Positions 6,602-17,137 of a stretch of DNA of 64,000 nucleotides are shown piece by piece. How positions within the stretch are numbered: the stretch's first letter is position 1; every line of letters begins with the position of its first letter. A model generated the notes under the pieces. It was not told the DNA's origin. It was given only the letters and a program-made list of their open reading frames with translations, and did not search any database. The position numbers and the translations under genes are program-made. This stretch comes from Laribacter hongkongensis DSM 14985 (GTDB lineage Bacteria; Pseudomonadota; Gammaproteobacteria; Burkholderiales; Aquaspirillaceae): contig NZ_AUHR01000006.1 in NCBI RefSeq assembly GCF_000423285.1, positions 62,001 through 126,000 of the forward strand, written 5' to 3'.

Positions 6602-9295
6602 ATGTCGAATCCCCCTTCCAGCCAGCCGGTCTGGCACGCGCTTGACCCCGAAGCCACCCTGAATGCGCTCGACAGCCGCGACGAAGGGCTGGACGCTGCC
6701 GAAGCCGGCCGCCGCCAGCAGCGCCACGGCCCCAACCTGCTGCCGCAGGCCGCAGGCCGCCCCGCCTGGCAACGCTTCCTGCTCCAGTTCCACAACCTGC
6801 TGATCTACGTCCTGCTGGGCTCGCTGCTGGTCACGCTGCTGTTGCAGGACTGGGTCGACAGCGCAGTGATTGCCGGCGTAGTGGTCATCAACGCCGTCAT
6901 CGGCTTCTTGCAGGAGGGCCGGGCCGAACAGGCGCTGGCTGCCATCCGCGACATGCTGGCGCTGCACGCCACGGTCATCCGTTCCGGCCAGCGCCAGGAA
7001 ATCGACGCCGCCGGACTGGTTCCCGGCGACATCGTGCTGCTGCAAGCCGGCGACAAGGTGCCGGCCGACCTGCGTCTGCTGGCCGTGCGCGCCCTGCGCA
7101 TCGACGAGGCCACGCTGACCGGCGAATCGGTGCCGGTGGACAAGCAGGCAGCCGCCTGTGCCGCCGACGCGCCGCTGGCCGAGCGCGCCTGCCTCGCCTA
7201 CTCCGGCACGCTGGTCACGTACGGCCAGGCCCGCGGCGTGGTGGTCGCCACCGGCTCGGCCACCGAAATCGGCCACATCAACACGCTGCTGAACACGGTG
7301 GAAACCGGCAGCACACCACTGACGCGCCAGCTGGACCAGTTTGCCCGCTGGCTGACGCTGGCCATCGGCCTGACCGCGCTGGCCACCATGCTTGCCGGCG
7401 TGCTGTGGCGCGGCTACGGCTGGGGCGAGGTGCTGATGATCGGCGTCGGACTGGCGGTGGCCGCCATTCCCGAAGGGCTGCCGGCCATCGTCACCATCAC
7501 GCTGGCCATCGGCGTCGAGCGCATGGCCCGCCAGCGCGCCATCATGCGCCGGCTGCCGGCCGTGGAAACCCTGGGTGCAGTGACGGTGATCTGCACCGAC
7601 AAGACCGGCACGCTGACCCGCAACGAAATGGCGGCCGGCCGCATCCTGACCGCCGACTGCGACATCAGCGTCACCGGCCAGGGCTATGCACCGGACGGCC
7701 AGCTGCTGCACGCCGGCCAGCCGGTGTGCCACGGCGACAATGCCGCCCTCGACCGGTTCCTGACCGCCATTGCACTGTGCAACGACGCCACCCTGCGGCA
7801 GAACGAGGCCGGCTGGGAAATGCTCGGCGATCCGACCGAGGGCGCGCTGCTGACCCTGGCGCACAAGGCCGGCCTGCCGTGGGCCGACGTGATGCAGACC
7901 CTGCCGCGCCTCGATGCCATCCCGTTTGAATCCGAACACCGCTTCATGGCCACGCTGCACCGTGACGCCAGCGGCCGGCGGCTGATCCTGGTCAAGGGCG
8001 CACCCGAGGTGATCCTGGAGCGCGCCGGGACCGAGTGGAGCAGCGCCGGCAGCCGGCCGTTCGACCGGGCGGCGTGGCAGGCACGGGCCGAGGCGCTGGC
8101 CGATGACGGCTTCCGGGTTCTGGCCATCGCCATGCGTTACCAGAGCGGCGGCCACGACCAGCTGGATTTTGCCGATACCCGCGACGGGCTGGTGCTGCTG
8201 GGTCTGGTCGGGCTGATCGACCCGCCGCGCCAGGAAGCTGCCGATGCCGTCAGCGAATGTCACAGCGCCGGCATCCGGGTCAAGATGATTACCGGTGACC
8301 ACGCCGCCACCGCGCGCGCCATCGGCCTCAGGCTGGGCATCGGTGACGGCCGCCAGGCGCTCACCGGCCAGGACATCGACCGGCTGGACGACGCGGCGCT
8401 GCAACGGACCGTGTGCGAGGTGGACGTGTTTGCCCGCATGAGCCCGGAACACAAGCTGCGCCTCGTCGGCGCGCTGCAACACACCGGCGCCGTGGTGGCG
8501 ATGACCGGCGACGGTGTCAACGACGCACCGGCGCTCAAGCGCGCCGACGTCGGCGTGGCCATGGGCGGCAAGGGCACCGAAGCGGCCAAGGAAGCGGCGG
8601 AAATGGTGGTCACCGACGACAACTTTGCCTCGATCGCCCGTGCGGTGCGCGAGGGGCGCACGGTCTACGACAACCTGAAAAAAGCCATCCTGTTCATCCT
8701 GCCGACCAATGTCGGCGAGGCAGCCATCATCATCGCCGCCATCCTGGCCGGTGTACCGCTGCCGATCACGCCGGTACAGATCCTGTGGATCAACATGGTC
8801 ACCGCCGTCACGCTGGCGCTGACGCTGGCTTTCGAGCCGCCCGAGGACGGCGTGATGCAGCGGCCGCCGCGGGCGCCCGGCGCCGGACTGATCGATACGG
8901 TGTTCGTGCGCCGGCTGCTGCTGGTCGGCCTGCTGATGGTGGTGTTCCCGTTCCTGCTCTATCTGTGGGCACTGTGGCGCGGCCTGCCGGTCGCGCACGC
9001 CAGTACGCTGGCAGTCAACTGCATGGTGGCGGTGGAAATCGCCTATCTGTTCAACACCCGTACCGGCATCCGCTCCGCACTCGGCCTGACCGCCCTGCGG
9101 GCCACCCGGCCAACCTGGGTGGCGATCGGCGTGCTGCTGCTGTTGCAGCTGGCCTTTACCTACTGGCAGCCCCTGCAACGGCTGTTCACCACGCAGGCGC
9201 TGGATGGTGGCGACTGGCTGATGGTGGGACTGTCGGCCGTGCTGACCTTCCTGATCGTCGAGGCCGACAAGGCCTGGTGCCGCCGGCGCGGCTAA
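6602..9295 (+). CDS. P2-type cation-transporting ATPase
   Basis: 897 residues from ATG 6602, with GGAGG 7 bases upstream. Domains in order: cation ATPase N-terminal domain (~10-75), actuator with TLTGES, the membrane motif AAIPEGLPAIV typical of Ca2+-type P2 pumps, the phosphorylation site DKTGTLT at about Asp333, nucleotide-binding domain, hinge GDGVNDAPALKRADVG, and C-terminal membrane segments. In the M6 helix the SERCA-type NLVTDG is replaced by NMVTAV, losing the aspartate that binds Ca2+ in SERCA. The transported ion is therefore uncertain. A divergent UspA gene shares the upstream region. Confidence 0.9.
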   Translation: MSNPPSSQPVWHALDPEATLNALDSRDEGLDAAEAGRRQQRHGPNLLPQAAGRPAWQRFLLQFHNLLIYVLLGSLLVTLLLQDWVDSAVIAGVVVINAVIGFLQEGRAEQALAAIRDMLALHATVIRSGQRQEIDAAGLVPGDIVLLQAGDKVPADLRLLAVRALRIDEATLTGESVPVDKQAAACAADAPLAERACLAYSGTLVTYGQARGVVVATGSATEIGHINTLLNTVETGSTPLTRQLDQFARWLTLAIGLTALATMLAGVLWRGYGWGEVLMIGVGLAVAAIPEGLPAIVTITLAIGVERMARQRAIMRRLPAVETLGAVTVICTDKTGTLTRNEMAAGRILTADCDISVTGQGYAPDGQLLHAGQPVCHGDNAALDRFLTAIALCNDATLRQNEAGWEMLGDPTEGALLTLAHKAGLPWADVMQTLPRLDAIPFESEHRFMATLHRDASGRRLILVKGAPEVILERAGTEWSSAGSRPFDRAAWQARAEALADDGFRVLAIAMRYQSGGHDQLDFADTRDGLVLLGLVGLIDPPRQEAADAVSECHSAGIRVKMITGDHAATARAIGLRLGIGDGRQALTGQDIDRLDDAALQRTVCEVDVFARMSPEHKLRLVGALQHTGAVVAMTGDGVNDAPALKRADVGVAMGGKGTEAAKEAAEMVVTDDNFASIARAVREGRTVYDNLKKAILFILPTNVGEAAIIIAAILAGVPLPITPVQILWINMVTAVTLALTLAFEPPEDGVMQRPPRAPGAGLIDTVFVRRLLLVGLLMVVFPFLLYLWALWRGLPVAHASTLAVNCMVAVEIAYLFNTRTGIRSALGLTALRATRPTWVAIGVLLLLQLAFTYWQPLQRLFTTQALDGGDWLMVGLSAVLTFLIVEADKAWCRRRG

Positions 9296-9530
9296 GGCCG
9301 CAGCGCACCCCCTCCTGGGTGGTCATCGGTTCCGGTACGTCGGCACCGGCTTCTGCCGGAAGCTCCGGACCTTGCCACATCCGGTCGCGGTTACTGCCAC
9401 ACCGGCCCGGCCTGAAGGGCGGCCCGTGACATCTGGTTCTGCAATGGCTGCGTTTCCGTCCTGCCGGCAGGAACGAGACCCGGACAGGACGCATGCCGGT
9501 CGTCCGGGAGCGGGGACGCACCGGCGGCCC

Positions 9531-9568
9531 AAAAAAACACCACGCCGGCAGAGCGTGCCGGCGTGGTG
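9531..9568 (-). terminator. Intrinsic terminator of htpG
   Basis: Stem CACCACGCCGGC / GCCGGCGTGGTG (9538-9549, 9557-9568) with a 7-base loop. Read on the minus strand it is followed by seven Us. It sits 23 bases beyond the htpG stop codon. Confidence 0.93.
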
Positions 9569-9590
9569 AACTGACGGGAAAAGAGCCGGA

Positions 9591-11489
9591 TCAGGCGGCC
9601 ATTTCCAGCATCAGGTGGTTGATGCGGCGCACGAAGCTCGCCGGGTCGTCGAGCTGGCCGCCTTCGGCCAGCAAGGCCTGGTCGAACAGCACGCGCGACA
9701 GTTCGTCAAAGCGGCTCATGTCGGATTCGGCATCCAGCTTCTTCACCAGCGGGTGGGTCGGGTTAAGCTCAAGGATCGGCTTCTTGTGCTCGACCTTCTG
9801 GCCGGCCGATTTCAACAGGCGCTCGAGGTGGCCACTGATGTCATGCTCGTCAGCCACCAGACATGCCGGCGAATCGGTCAGGCGATGGGTGACGCGCACT
9901 TCGCGCACCTGTCCGGTCAGCGCGCCCTGCACCTTGTCGACCAGCGGCTTGAGGGTTTCCTCGACCGCTTTCTGCTCGGCCTTTTCGGCTTCGTCTTCCA
10001 GCTTGCCCAGATCCAGCGCGCCCTTGGCGACCGACATCAGCGGCTTGCCGTCGAATTCGGTCAGGTTGCCGGTCACCCATTCGTCCACGCGGTCGGTCAG
10101 CAGCAGCACTTCCACGCCCTTCTTGCGGAAGATTTCGAGGTGCGGGCTGTTTTTGGCCGCGGCAAAGCTGTCGGCAGTGATGAAGTAGATCTTGTCCTGA
10201 CCGTCCTTCATGCGGCTGACGTAGTCGGCGAGGCTGACGCCCTGCTCGGTGGTGTCGGCATGGGTGGAGGCAAAGCGCAGCAGCTTGGCGATGCGTTCCT
10301 TGTTGGCAAAGTCTTCGCCAACGCCTTCCTTGAGCACGTTACCGAACTCGCTCCAGAAGGTGGCGTATTTTTCCGGCTGGTTTTCGGCGAGGTCTTCCAG
10401 TACGCCCAGCACCTTCTTGACGCAGCCGGCGCGGATGGCGTCGATGTCCTTGCTGCCTTGCAGGAGTTCGCGGCTGACATTGAGCGGCAGGTCGGCCGAG
10501 TCGATGACACCCTTCACGAAGCGCAGGTAGAGCGGCATCAGCTTGTCGGCGTCGTCCATGATGAACACGCGGCGCACGTAGAGCTTGATGCCGTGCTTGC
10601 GCTCGCGGTCCCACAGGTCGAACGGTGCCTTGGCCGGGATGTACAGCAGCTCGGTGTATTCCTGGCGGCCTTCGACGCGGGCGTGGCTCCATGCCAGCGG
10701 GTCTTCGAAGTCGTGGGCGACGTGCTTGTAGAACTCGCGGTACTGCTCGTCGCTAATGTCGTTCTTCGAGCGGGCCCACAGGGCGGACGCCTGGTTGACC
10801 ACCTCGAAGCCTTCTTCCTGCTTCACGTTGCCGTCTTCGTCGTAGCCCGCAGCCTTGGGCATTTCGATCGGGATGGCGATGTGGTCGGAGTACTTGCGCA
10901 GGATGGAACGCAGGCGCCAGTCGTTGAGGAAATCGTCCTCGCCTTCGCGCAGGTGCAGGGTGATGACGGTGCCGCGCGCGGACTTGTCGATGGCTTCGAG
11001 GGTGTAGTCACCTTCGCCGGCCGATTCCCAGCGCACGCCGGCGTCGGCGGGCAGGCCGGCGCGGCGGGTTTCCAGCGTGACCTTGTCGGCCACGATGAAG
11101 GCGGAATAAAAACCGACGCCGAACTGGCCGATCAGGTTGGCGTCCTTCTGGGCGTCACCGGTCAGTTTTTCGAAGAAGGCGCGGGTGCCGGACTTGGCGA
11201 TGGTGCCGATGTGCTCGATCACCTCTTCCCGGCTCATGCCGATGCCGTTGTCGGCGATGGTGAGGGTGCGGGCGTCCTTGTCGAAGTTCAGGCGGATCCG
11301 GAGATCGCTGTCCTGCTCGAAGAGTGCCGGGTCGGCAATGGCTTCGAAACGCAACTTGTCAGCGGCATCGGAGGCGTTCGACACCAGTTCGCGCAGGAAG
11401 ATTTCCTTGTTGGAATACAAGGAATGGATCATCAGGTGCAGGAGCTGTTTGACTTCGGTCTGAAAACCAAGGGTTTCTTTCTGGCTCAT
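9591..11489 (-). CDS. htpG: Chaperone HtpG (Hsp90)
   Basis: 632 residues, the normal bacterial Hsp90 length. ATP-dependent cytosolic chaperone. The N-terminal GHKL ATPase domain shows [25 protein letters not shown] and [12 protein letters not shown]. The middle domain includes [10 protein letters not shown] and LPLNVSRE. The C-terminal dimerisation domain ends near [13 protein letters not shown] sigma32-type promoter lies upstream and a strong terminator downstream, so it is a single-gene heat-shock unit. Confidence 0.98.
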   Translation of the reverse strand: MSQKETLGFQTEVKQLLHLMIHSLYSNKEIFLRELVSNASDAADKLRFEAIADPALFEQDSDLRIRLNFDKDARTLTIADNGIGMSREEVIEHIGTIAKSGTRAFFEKLTGDAQKDANLIGQFGVGFYSAFIVADKVTLETRRAGLPADAGVRWESAGEGDYTLEAIDKSARGTVITLHLREGEDDFLNDWRLRSILRKYSDHIAIPIEMPKAAGYDEDGNVKQEEGFEVVNQASALWARSKNDISDEQYREFYKHVAHDFEDPLAWSHARVEGRQEYTELLYIPAKAPFDLWDRERKHGIKLYVRRVFIMDDADKLMPLYLRFVKGVIDSADLPLNVSRELLQGSKDIDAIRAGCVKKVLGVLEDLAENQPEKYATFWSEFGNVLKEGVGEDFANKERIAKLLRFASTHADTTEQGVSLADYVSRMKDGQDKIYFITADSFAAAKNSPHLEIFRKKGVEVLLLTDRVDEWVTGNLTEFDGKPLMSVAKGALDLGKLEDEAEKAEQKAVEETLKPLVDKVQGALTGQVREVRVTHRLTDSPACLVADEHDISGHLERLLKSAGQKVEHKKPILELNPTHPLVKKLDAESDMSRFDELSRVLFDQALLAEGGQLDDPASFVRRINHLMLEMAA

Positions 11490-11525
11490 GGCAACACAAA
11501 AGAGAGTGGTTCACGATGTACTCCG

Positions 11526-11553
11526 AAATGGGGCGGTTTTTCCAGGTTTCAAT
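11526..11553 (-). promoter_or_regulatory. Sigma32 (heat-shock) promoter of htpG
   Basis: On the minus strand ATTGAAA (11553-11547), a 14-base spacer, then CCCATTT (11532-11526). This matches the RpoH consensus CTTGAAA-N13-15-CCCATNT at nearly all positions. The -10 lies about 37 bases upstream of the htpG start. Confidence 0.8.
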
Positions 11554-11701
11554 CTCCCGCTGCCGCCGAATGACCGCCAGTCAGCACTGATATCAACAAT
11601 GTTAATGACGAATGCGCCTTATCAAACAATATATTAATATTTCACGATAATCTTCTTAAATAACCGTCTCAACCCCACCCTTACCAAGGGAGTCTGTCTC
11701 C

Positions 11702-13348
11702 ATGACCGCTTTACAACCCACCCAGTGGCGCATCGGGGCACGTCTGTCCGCAGGCTTTGCCTTGCTGTTGTTGCTGATCGTCATGATCGCCTTCAGCGGC
11801 TGGCGCGGCATGTACAGCATGGGCGAGGAAATGCGCACCATCACCGATGTCAGTGCTCCCAACATGGAGGTGCTGACCAGGATGCAGAGCGCCAACAGCC
11901 ACGCCTTCCTCGCACTCAACCTGTTCGTGAACGCCCCGCCGGCAGAGCGTTCGCGCATCCGGCAAACCATCCTTGCCGCACGCCAGACATACTTTGAGAA
12001 CCAGACCGCACTGCGCGAACGTTTTTTCGGCCCCGACGGACTGGAAAGCGAACGCCAGGGCCTGAGCCGGCTTGAAGCGGCCGGCAAAGGCTATCTGGAA
12101 ACCCGCGACCGCATCTTCAGCCAGACCGAAGCCGGCAATCAGGCCGCAGCGGCCGAACTCCTGCATACCGAACTGGACGCGCGCCAGACCGAACTGGTCA
12201 ATGCCCTGGATGCGCTGATGACCATCCAGATCGACTCCAACAAGGAAGACAGCCAGCAGTCCGCCGCGGCCTACCAGCAGGCATTGATGGTCCTGGGCGT
12301 CGCCACGCTGCTGAGCATTGTTTTCGGCTCCCTCTTTGCCTGGCGCCTGACCCGCTCGATCGTGCAGCCGCTGTCCGAAGCCGTCAGCACCGCTGACACC
12401 GTTGCCGGCGGCAACCTCGGCATCACCATCAATCCGCCGCAGCGGCAGGACGAAACCGCCCAGTTGCTCAATACACTGGGACACATGGTGCAGAAACTGC
12501 GCGAAACGGTCAGCGTCATGCGCGACGGCGTGGCCAGCTCGCGCCAGCTGGCCGAGTCCTTGAGCTCGACCACCGCCCAGGTGCACCGGGCCAGCCAGAC
12601 GCAGGCCGACGCAGCCAGTGGATCGGCCGCTGCCATCGAGCAGCTGACCGTCAGCATCAGTGCCGTCACCGATGCCATGGAGCACGTGCGGGACCACGCC
12701 CGCGACAGCGTCCGCGGCGTCACCCAGGGCGGCCAGCGGGTCGCGGACCTGGAGGGCGGCATGAACACGCTGCAATCGCTGGTGCACGATCTGGCCGACC
12801 AGGTGCAGGACTTCGTGAAAAGCTCGCAGGCCATTACCGAGCTGACCAGCGTGGTGCGTGACATCGCCGACCAGACCAACCTGCTGGCACTGAATGCCGC
12901 CATCGAGGCGGCACGGGCGGGCGAAGCCGGCCGCGGTTTTGCCGTGGTGGCCGACGAGGTGCGCAAGCTGGCCGAAAAATCCGCCAGCTCCGCCGCCGAA
13001 ATCGACACCGTCAACCGCGAGCTGGGCAGCAAGTCGGCCGCACTCGACAGCATGGTGCAAAAGGGCATCGAAGCACTGGACGTCAACCATCAGCATGCCG
13101 GCGAAGTGGCCCGGATTTTCCAGGAAATCCACGACGGTGCCGTGCGGGCCGGCGAGGAGATCGACGGCCTGTCCCATTCGATTTCCGAGCAGCGCACGGC
13201 CAGCACCGACATCGCCCGCAACATGGAGCATACGGTGCAGATGAGCGAGGAAACCGCCCAGGCCATGCAGTCGGTACGCGAGCAGACAAACGACCTGACC
13301 CGGATTGCCAACCAGCTGGACGAACAGGTGGCATTTTTCCGGCTTTGA
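11702..13348 (+). CDS. Methyl-accepting chemotaxis protein
   Basis: 548 residues. Inner-membrane chemoreceptor that controls CheA. One membrane segment lies at about 17-34, a periplasmic four-helix-type sensor at ~35-190, a second membrane segment at ~194-214, a HAMP linker at ~215-268, and a long cytoplasmic coiled coil. The conserved signalling tip reads [20 protein letters not shown] followed by [15 protein letters not shown]. There is no C-terminal NWETF-type pentapeptide, so adaptation enzymes are not tethered here. The ligand is unknown. The upstream region is AT-rich, with a weak sigma28-like CACGATAA at 11643-11650. Confidence 0.93.
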   Translation: MTALQPTQWRIGARLSAGFALLLLLIVMIAFSGWRGMYSMGEEMRTITDVSAPNMEVLTRMQSANSHAFLALNLFVNAPPAERSRIRQTILAARQTYFENQTALRERFFGPDGLESERQGLSRLEAAGKGYLETRDRIFSQTEAGNQAAAAELLHTELDARQTELVNALDALMTIQIDSNKEDSQQSAAAYQQALMVLGVATLLSIVFGSLFAWRLTRSIVQPLSEAVSTADTVAGGNLGITINPPQRQDETAQLLNTLGHMVQKLRETVSVMRDGVASSRQLAESLSSTTAQVHRASQTQADAASGSAAAIEQLTVSISAVTDAMEHVRDHARDSVRGVTQGGQRVADLEGGMNTLQSLVHDLADQVQDFVKSSQAITELTSVVRDIADQTNLLALNAAIEAARAGEAGRGFAVVADEVRKLAEKSASSAAEIDTVNRELGSKSAALDSMVQKGIEALDVNHQHAGEVARIFQEIHDGAVRAGEEIDGLSHSISEQRTASTDIARNMEHTVQMSEETAQAMQSVREQTNDLTRIANQLDEQVAFFRL

Positions 13349-13655
13349 CCTGCCGGCGAGACCAAACCATCGATAACGGACAACATTCTGCACAAAATCA
13401 TCAAAACAGCATGAGATCGTTGACTTCATGCAATACGCCATGCAAAGTGCTGAAACTATGTTGACTTGTCGACCGTTTGCCTACGCCACCCGCTATTACC
13501 GTGACTGCCCCGAGGCGGTCGCGGCGATGACGTGCAGCTAGGTTCAACCCACCGGCACTTCCCGCTCTCAGGCCGCCAGACTGGCGGCCTGATGCATTTC
13601 AGGAACGCCAGCCCGGACGGCGGATGCGTTTTTGATTTGCCAGAAAGGACCATTC
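13349..13655. other. Gene-free gap between chemoreceptor and NSS transporter
   Basis: No convincing gene. A 37-codon open frame (13428-13541) lacks a ribosome-binding site and was rejected. The only structure is the hairpin at 13568-13592. Confidence 0.5.
13568..13592 (+). repeat. Perfect hairpin in the NSS transporter leader
   Basis: 11-bp perfect stem TCAGGCCGCCA / TGGCGGCCTGA with a 3-base loop (GAC), 63 bases upstream of the transporter start. No T-run follows (TGCATTTCAGG). It may be an operator, an RNA leader structure, or a Rho-assisted terminator for the chemoreceptor gene. Confidence 0.45.
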
Positions 13656-14975
13656 ATGACGACCACCCGCTCCAGCTGGGGCTCCCGTTTCGGCTTCATC
13701 TTTGCCGCCGCCGGCTCGGCCATCGGCCTTGGCGCCATCTGGAAGTTTCCCTACGTCACGGCCATGAACGGCGGCGGCGTGTTCCTGCTGCTGTTCCTGC
13801 TGTTCAGCTTCACCCTGGGCCTGGCGCAGATGATGGTCGAATTCACGCTGGGGCGGACCGCCCAGACCGGCCCGGTCGGCGTGTTCCGCCGGCTCGCCGG
13901 CGGCGCCTGGCCCCTGATCGGCCTCATGGGCATCGTGGCGGGCTTCGTGCTCTACAGCTTTTACAGCGTGGTGGGCGGCTGGACTTTCGGCTACCTGCTG
14001 CTGGCGCTGGAAGGCGAGATCCTGACCACCGATGCCGCAGCCTTGCAGGCCGGCTTCGCCAACTATGTCTCGCATCCGTTGTGGCCGGTCGCCAGTCACG
14101 GAGCCTTCATCCTCGCCACGCTCGCCATCGTGATTGCCGGTGTCGAAGCCGGCATCGAACGCGCCAGCAAGCTGCTGATGCCCTGCCTGCTGGCGATGAT
14201 GCTGATCCTGATCGCCCGCTCGCTGACCCTGCCCGGCGCCTGGGCCGGCGTCGTGGCCTTCCTGCAACCGGACTTCAGCAAGCTGACACCGGCGATGGTG
14301 GTGGATGCCCTGGGGCTGGCGCTGTTTTCGCTGTCGCTGGGCACCGGCGGCATGATTGCCTACGGCTCGTACGTCAAGCGCGAAACCCCGGTCCTGCGCT
14401 CGGCCGCCTGGGTGGTGGGGCTGTCGTGCCTCGTGGCCATCCTGTCCGGCCTGATGATCTTTCCGGCACTGTTTGCCTTCGGGCTCGATCCGGCCGCCGG
14501 CCCGGGACTGACGTTCATGACCATGCCGGTGGTGTTTGCCAGCCTGCCGTTCGGCCAGGTGTTTGCCGTGCTGTTCTTTGCCCTGCTGGCCGTTGCCGCC
14601 CTGACGTCATCGGTGTCGATCCTGGAGCTGATCGCCACCCTGTTCCTCGACGAATTCGGCTGGAAACGCCAGCCGGTGATCCTGGGCCTGTCGCTGGCCG
14701 TGTTCGTTTGCGGCATTCCGGCAGCGCTGTCGTTCGGCCCGCTGGCGGACGTGCAGTGGTTCGGCAAGTCGATTTTCGACGTGATGGACTACAGCGTATC
14801 GAACGTGATGATGCCGCTGGGCGGCATCGGCGTGACGCTGTTTGCCGGCTGGCGCGTATGGCCGGTGATCGCTTCGCAGAGTGCCTTGCCGCCGCTGGCC
14901 CTGTCGGGCCTGAAGTGGAGCTGCCGGGTACTGGCACCGACGGCCATTGCCATCATCCTGCTGAAGAACCTGTAA
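13656..14975 (+). CDS. Neurotransmitter:sodium symporter (NSS/SNF) family transporter
   Basis: 439 residues from ATG 13656, with AGAAAGGA upstream. Sodium-coupled uptake of an amino acid or similar amine across the inner membrane, MhsT/LeuT class. The first membrane segment carries the Na+/substrate-binding signature AAAGSAIGLGAIWKFPY with GGGVF after it. About eleven membrane segments are visible, the usual bacterial number. SLGTGGMIAYGSYVKRE in the middle corresponds to the TM6-TM7 region. It stands alone; the substrate cannot be predicted. Confidence 0.9.
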   Translation: MTTTRSSWGSRFGFIFAAAGSAIGLGAIWKFPYVTAMNGGGVFLLLFLLFSFTLGLAQMMVEFTLGRTAQTGPVGVFRRLAGGAWPLIGLMGIVAGFVLYSFYSVVGGWTFGYLLLALEGEILTTDAAALQAGFANYVSHPLWPVASHGAFILATLAIVIAGVEAGIERASKLLMPCLLAMMLILIARSLTLPGAWAGVVAFLQPDFSKLTPAMVVDALGLALFSLSLGTGGMIAYGSYVKRETPVLRSAAWVVGLSCLVAILSGLMIFPALFAFGLDPAAGPGLTFMTMPVVFASLPFGQVFAVLFFALLAVAALTSSVSILELIATLFLDEFGWKRQPVILGLSLAVFVCGIPAALSFGPLADVQWFGKSIFDVMDYSVSNVMMPLGGIGVTLFAGWRVWPVIASQSALPPLALSGLKWSCRVLAPTAIAIILLKNL

Positions 14976-15346
14976 CCGGGAGGGCAACCGGTACGCTCCG
15001 CACCGGGGTCGCCAGCGGGCGTCGTGGACACAAGCCGCGGCGCCGGGCCCCGGCCCGGGGCTTCCCGGTCGCCATGTGCGGCCTGCCGGAACCGGCTGGC
15101 GGCCGCTGGTCCGCAATCACCGGCAGACGCCCGGCATGGCTGCTGGTAACAGCCTGCACTGTTGCCGATCTTTCGGCAGCTGGCGGTCATGTTCCCGGCA
15201 CTTTCGGTTCTTCCGCTCGCTGGCGTGCAGGCCGGACAACGCGGGGCTTCCGGGCCTTTTGCGGCATGGCCTGCATCCGGGTGGCTTGCCCCGGTCCGCA
15301 AGCAGCGCTATAGACAGGGCTTCTGTCTGCGTGAAGGGCCTTGCTC
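14976..15346. other. Gene-free GC-rich gap
   Basis: About 370 bases with no credible gene on either strand. A very GC-rich self-complementary patch (GCCGGGCCCCGG and neighbours, about 15039-15060) could fold but has no T-run. Nothing else is recognisable. Confidence 0.5.
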
Positions 15347-15727
15347 ATGAGCAACGATCCACGGGTGTACTTTGCTGCCGAACGCACGCTGCTGGCGTGG
15401 GTGCGGACCGGCATTGCCATCATGGCGATGGGGTTCGTGATTTCGCGCTTCGGGCTGTTTCTGGCGTTGCAGGCGTTTGAAATGCATTTGCACACCAGCG
15501 TCAGCCATCCGGTCTCCGGCATGCTCGGCTTTGCCTTTGCGGCCCTGGGCGCGGTCCTGATCGCCATCGCGGCCGTGCACCATGCCCGCTTCACCGCCAC
15601 GCTCGGTCCGGCAGAACTGCCCCCGGCCTGGCCGGTCCGCATGGCAACCTGGCTGGCCTTGCTGATGGCGGCCCTGGGAGCCGTGCTGGCAGGCTATCTG
15701 CTGCTTTCGGCCGGTAACTGGAGCTGA
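15347..15727 (+). CDS. DUF202 (YidH-type) small membrane protein
   Basis: 126 residues from ATG 15347; GAAGGG lies 9 bases upstream, which favours it over the TTG at 15341. The N-terminal signature YFAAERTLLAWVRTGIAIMA defines the DUF202/YidH family. Three membrane segments follow. The biochemical role of the family is unknown. Confidence 0.85.
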   Translation: MSNDPRVYFAAERTLLAWVRTGIAIMAMGFVISRFGLFLALQAFEMHLHTSVSHPVSGMLGFAFAALGAVLIAIAAVHHARFTATLGPAELPPAWPVRMATWLALLMAALGAVLAGYLLLSAGNWS

Positions 15728-15783
15728 AACCGGCAAGCCGGCGCCGGTATCCGCCGGCCCTGTTGCAGCAGCTCAAGCGTGCT

Positions 15784-16206
<423 letters not shown>

Positions 16207-16331
16207 TCAGGCATTGTGCCGGAGCCCCGGCATGTCATGTCATTGAAGCTTTTTATCCTGCCGATCGTGCAGTTGCCATCGCCGGCATCATGGCAACAGC
16301 GCTCGCTGGCGCAGTGTCACACGCACGGCAT

Positions 16332-16361
16332 TTGCCCAAAGACCGGCAGCAAGGGTATAGT
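16332..16361 (+). promoter_or_regulatory. Sigma70 promoter candidate for tRNA-Ser
   Basis: TTGCCC (16332-16337), 18-base spacer, TATAGT (16356-16361), about 83 bases upstream of the mature tRNA 5' end. Confidence 0.5.
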
Positions 16362-16443
16362 CTTGCTCCCGTTATCCGGCGCAGCCAGTGGACCGGTTTT
16401 TTCCTCCCCGGTTGCAAGCTCATGGATACGGCATCATGTTTGC

Positions 16444-16531
<88 letters not shown>

Positions 16532-16543
16532 GAACATCCAGTC

Positions 16544-16575
16544 AAAGCCCTGATTTTTTCAGGGCTTTTTCTTTT
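16544..16575 (+). terminator. Intrinsic terminator of tRNA-Ser
   Basis: Perfect 10-bp stem AAAGCCCTGA / TCAGGGCTTT with a T-rich loop, followed by TTCTTTT. It starts 12 bases after the CCA end. Confidence 0.9.
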
Positions 16576-17137
16576 GTGGCTCTTTGAACATGCCATTCCG
16601 GATCAGCCGTCCTTGGCTGACCGGGAACCCTGTCTGGCACCTGACGGGGAAATTGTCCCCAAGAACATTTCCGCCGGCCTGTTTTTCCCGATCCGGGCTT
16701 GCCTCCGGACAAGCAAATACAGGTGATTGCCTCAAGCGCCCTCCCCTGCGTAATTCCTGGCGCCACCGTCAGTGCCGAAAACGCGACAAAAAGCCACCAA
16801 CAGAGCAGCCCTGTGTCACCCACACCATCAGGATTGCCGGAGAAGCAGCCGGAGCCCCAGGGTCGGGAAGATTTCCGGCGTATCCCGGGCATTCTTGCTG
16901 ACCCTTGAAGGACAAGGCTGCCCTTTGCCCAGCCATGCTTTCAGCGTTCTGCGGACTGCGGCTGCATTCCGTCCGGCCGATGGTACGGCAACGAAGATTG
17001 TGCGGATTCCCGCTGGCGGTCCTGGCAGGGCTCCTGCGCCAGCGCCCGGACAACACAACATGCAATACAATCAACAAGTCATGCATTCAGAATATCGCCG
17101 CTACCTGTATCCACATTGACCACTCAACGGAGCAAGC
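16576..17137. other. Long gene-free stretch downstream of tRNA-Ser
   Basis: About 560 bases with many short overlapping frames but no ribosome-binding site, recognisable domain or consistent codon use. Because tRNA 3' ends are common integration sites, the end-of-tRNA sequence was looked for again in this stretch. No repeat of the tRNA 3' end was seen, so no integrated element is claimed. Confidence 0.4.

Noticed and set aside
6422-9178. 918-codon open frame on the minus strand opposite the P-type ATPase
   Set aside because: High-GC antisense shadow: translation is low-complexity and rich in Gly, His, Gln and Arg, has no domain, and the opposite strand encodes a complete ATPase.
9615-11573. 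652-codon open frame on the plus strand opposite htpG
   Set aside because: Antisense shadow of a fully conserved gene, with no ribosome site or family motifs.
11622-11650. Sigma28 promoter before the chemoreceptor (CAAA-N16-CACGATAA)
   Set aside because: Two mismatches in the -10, a poor -35 and off-by-one spacing; far weaker than the flgK promoter.
13428-13541. 37-codon frame between the chemoreceptor and the NSS transporter
   Set aside because: No Shine-Dalgarno at a useful distance, no recognisable family, and it overlaps nothing that would give it a role.
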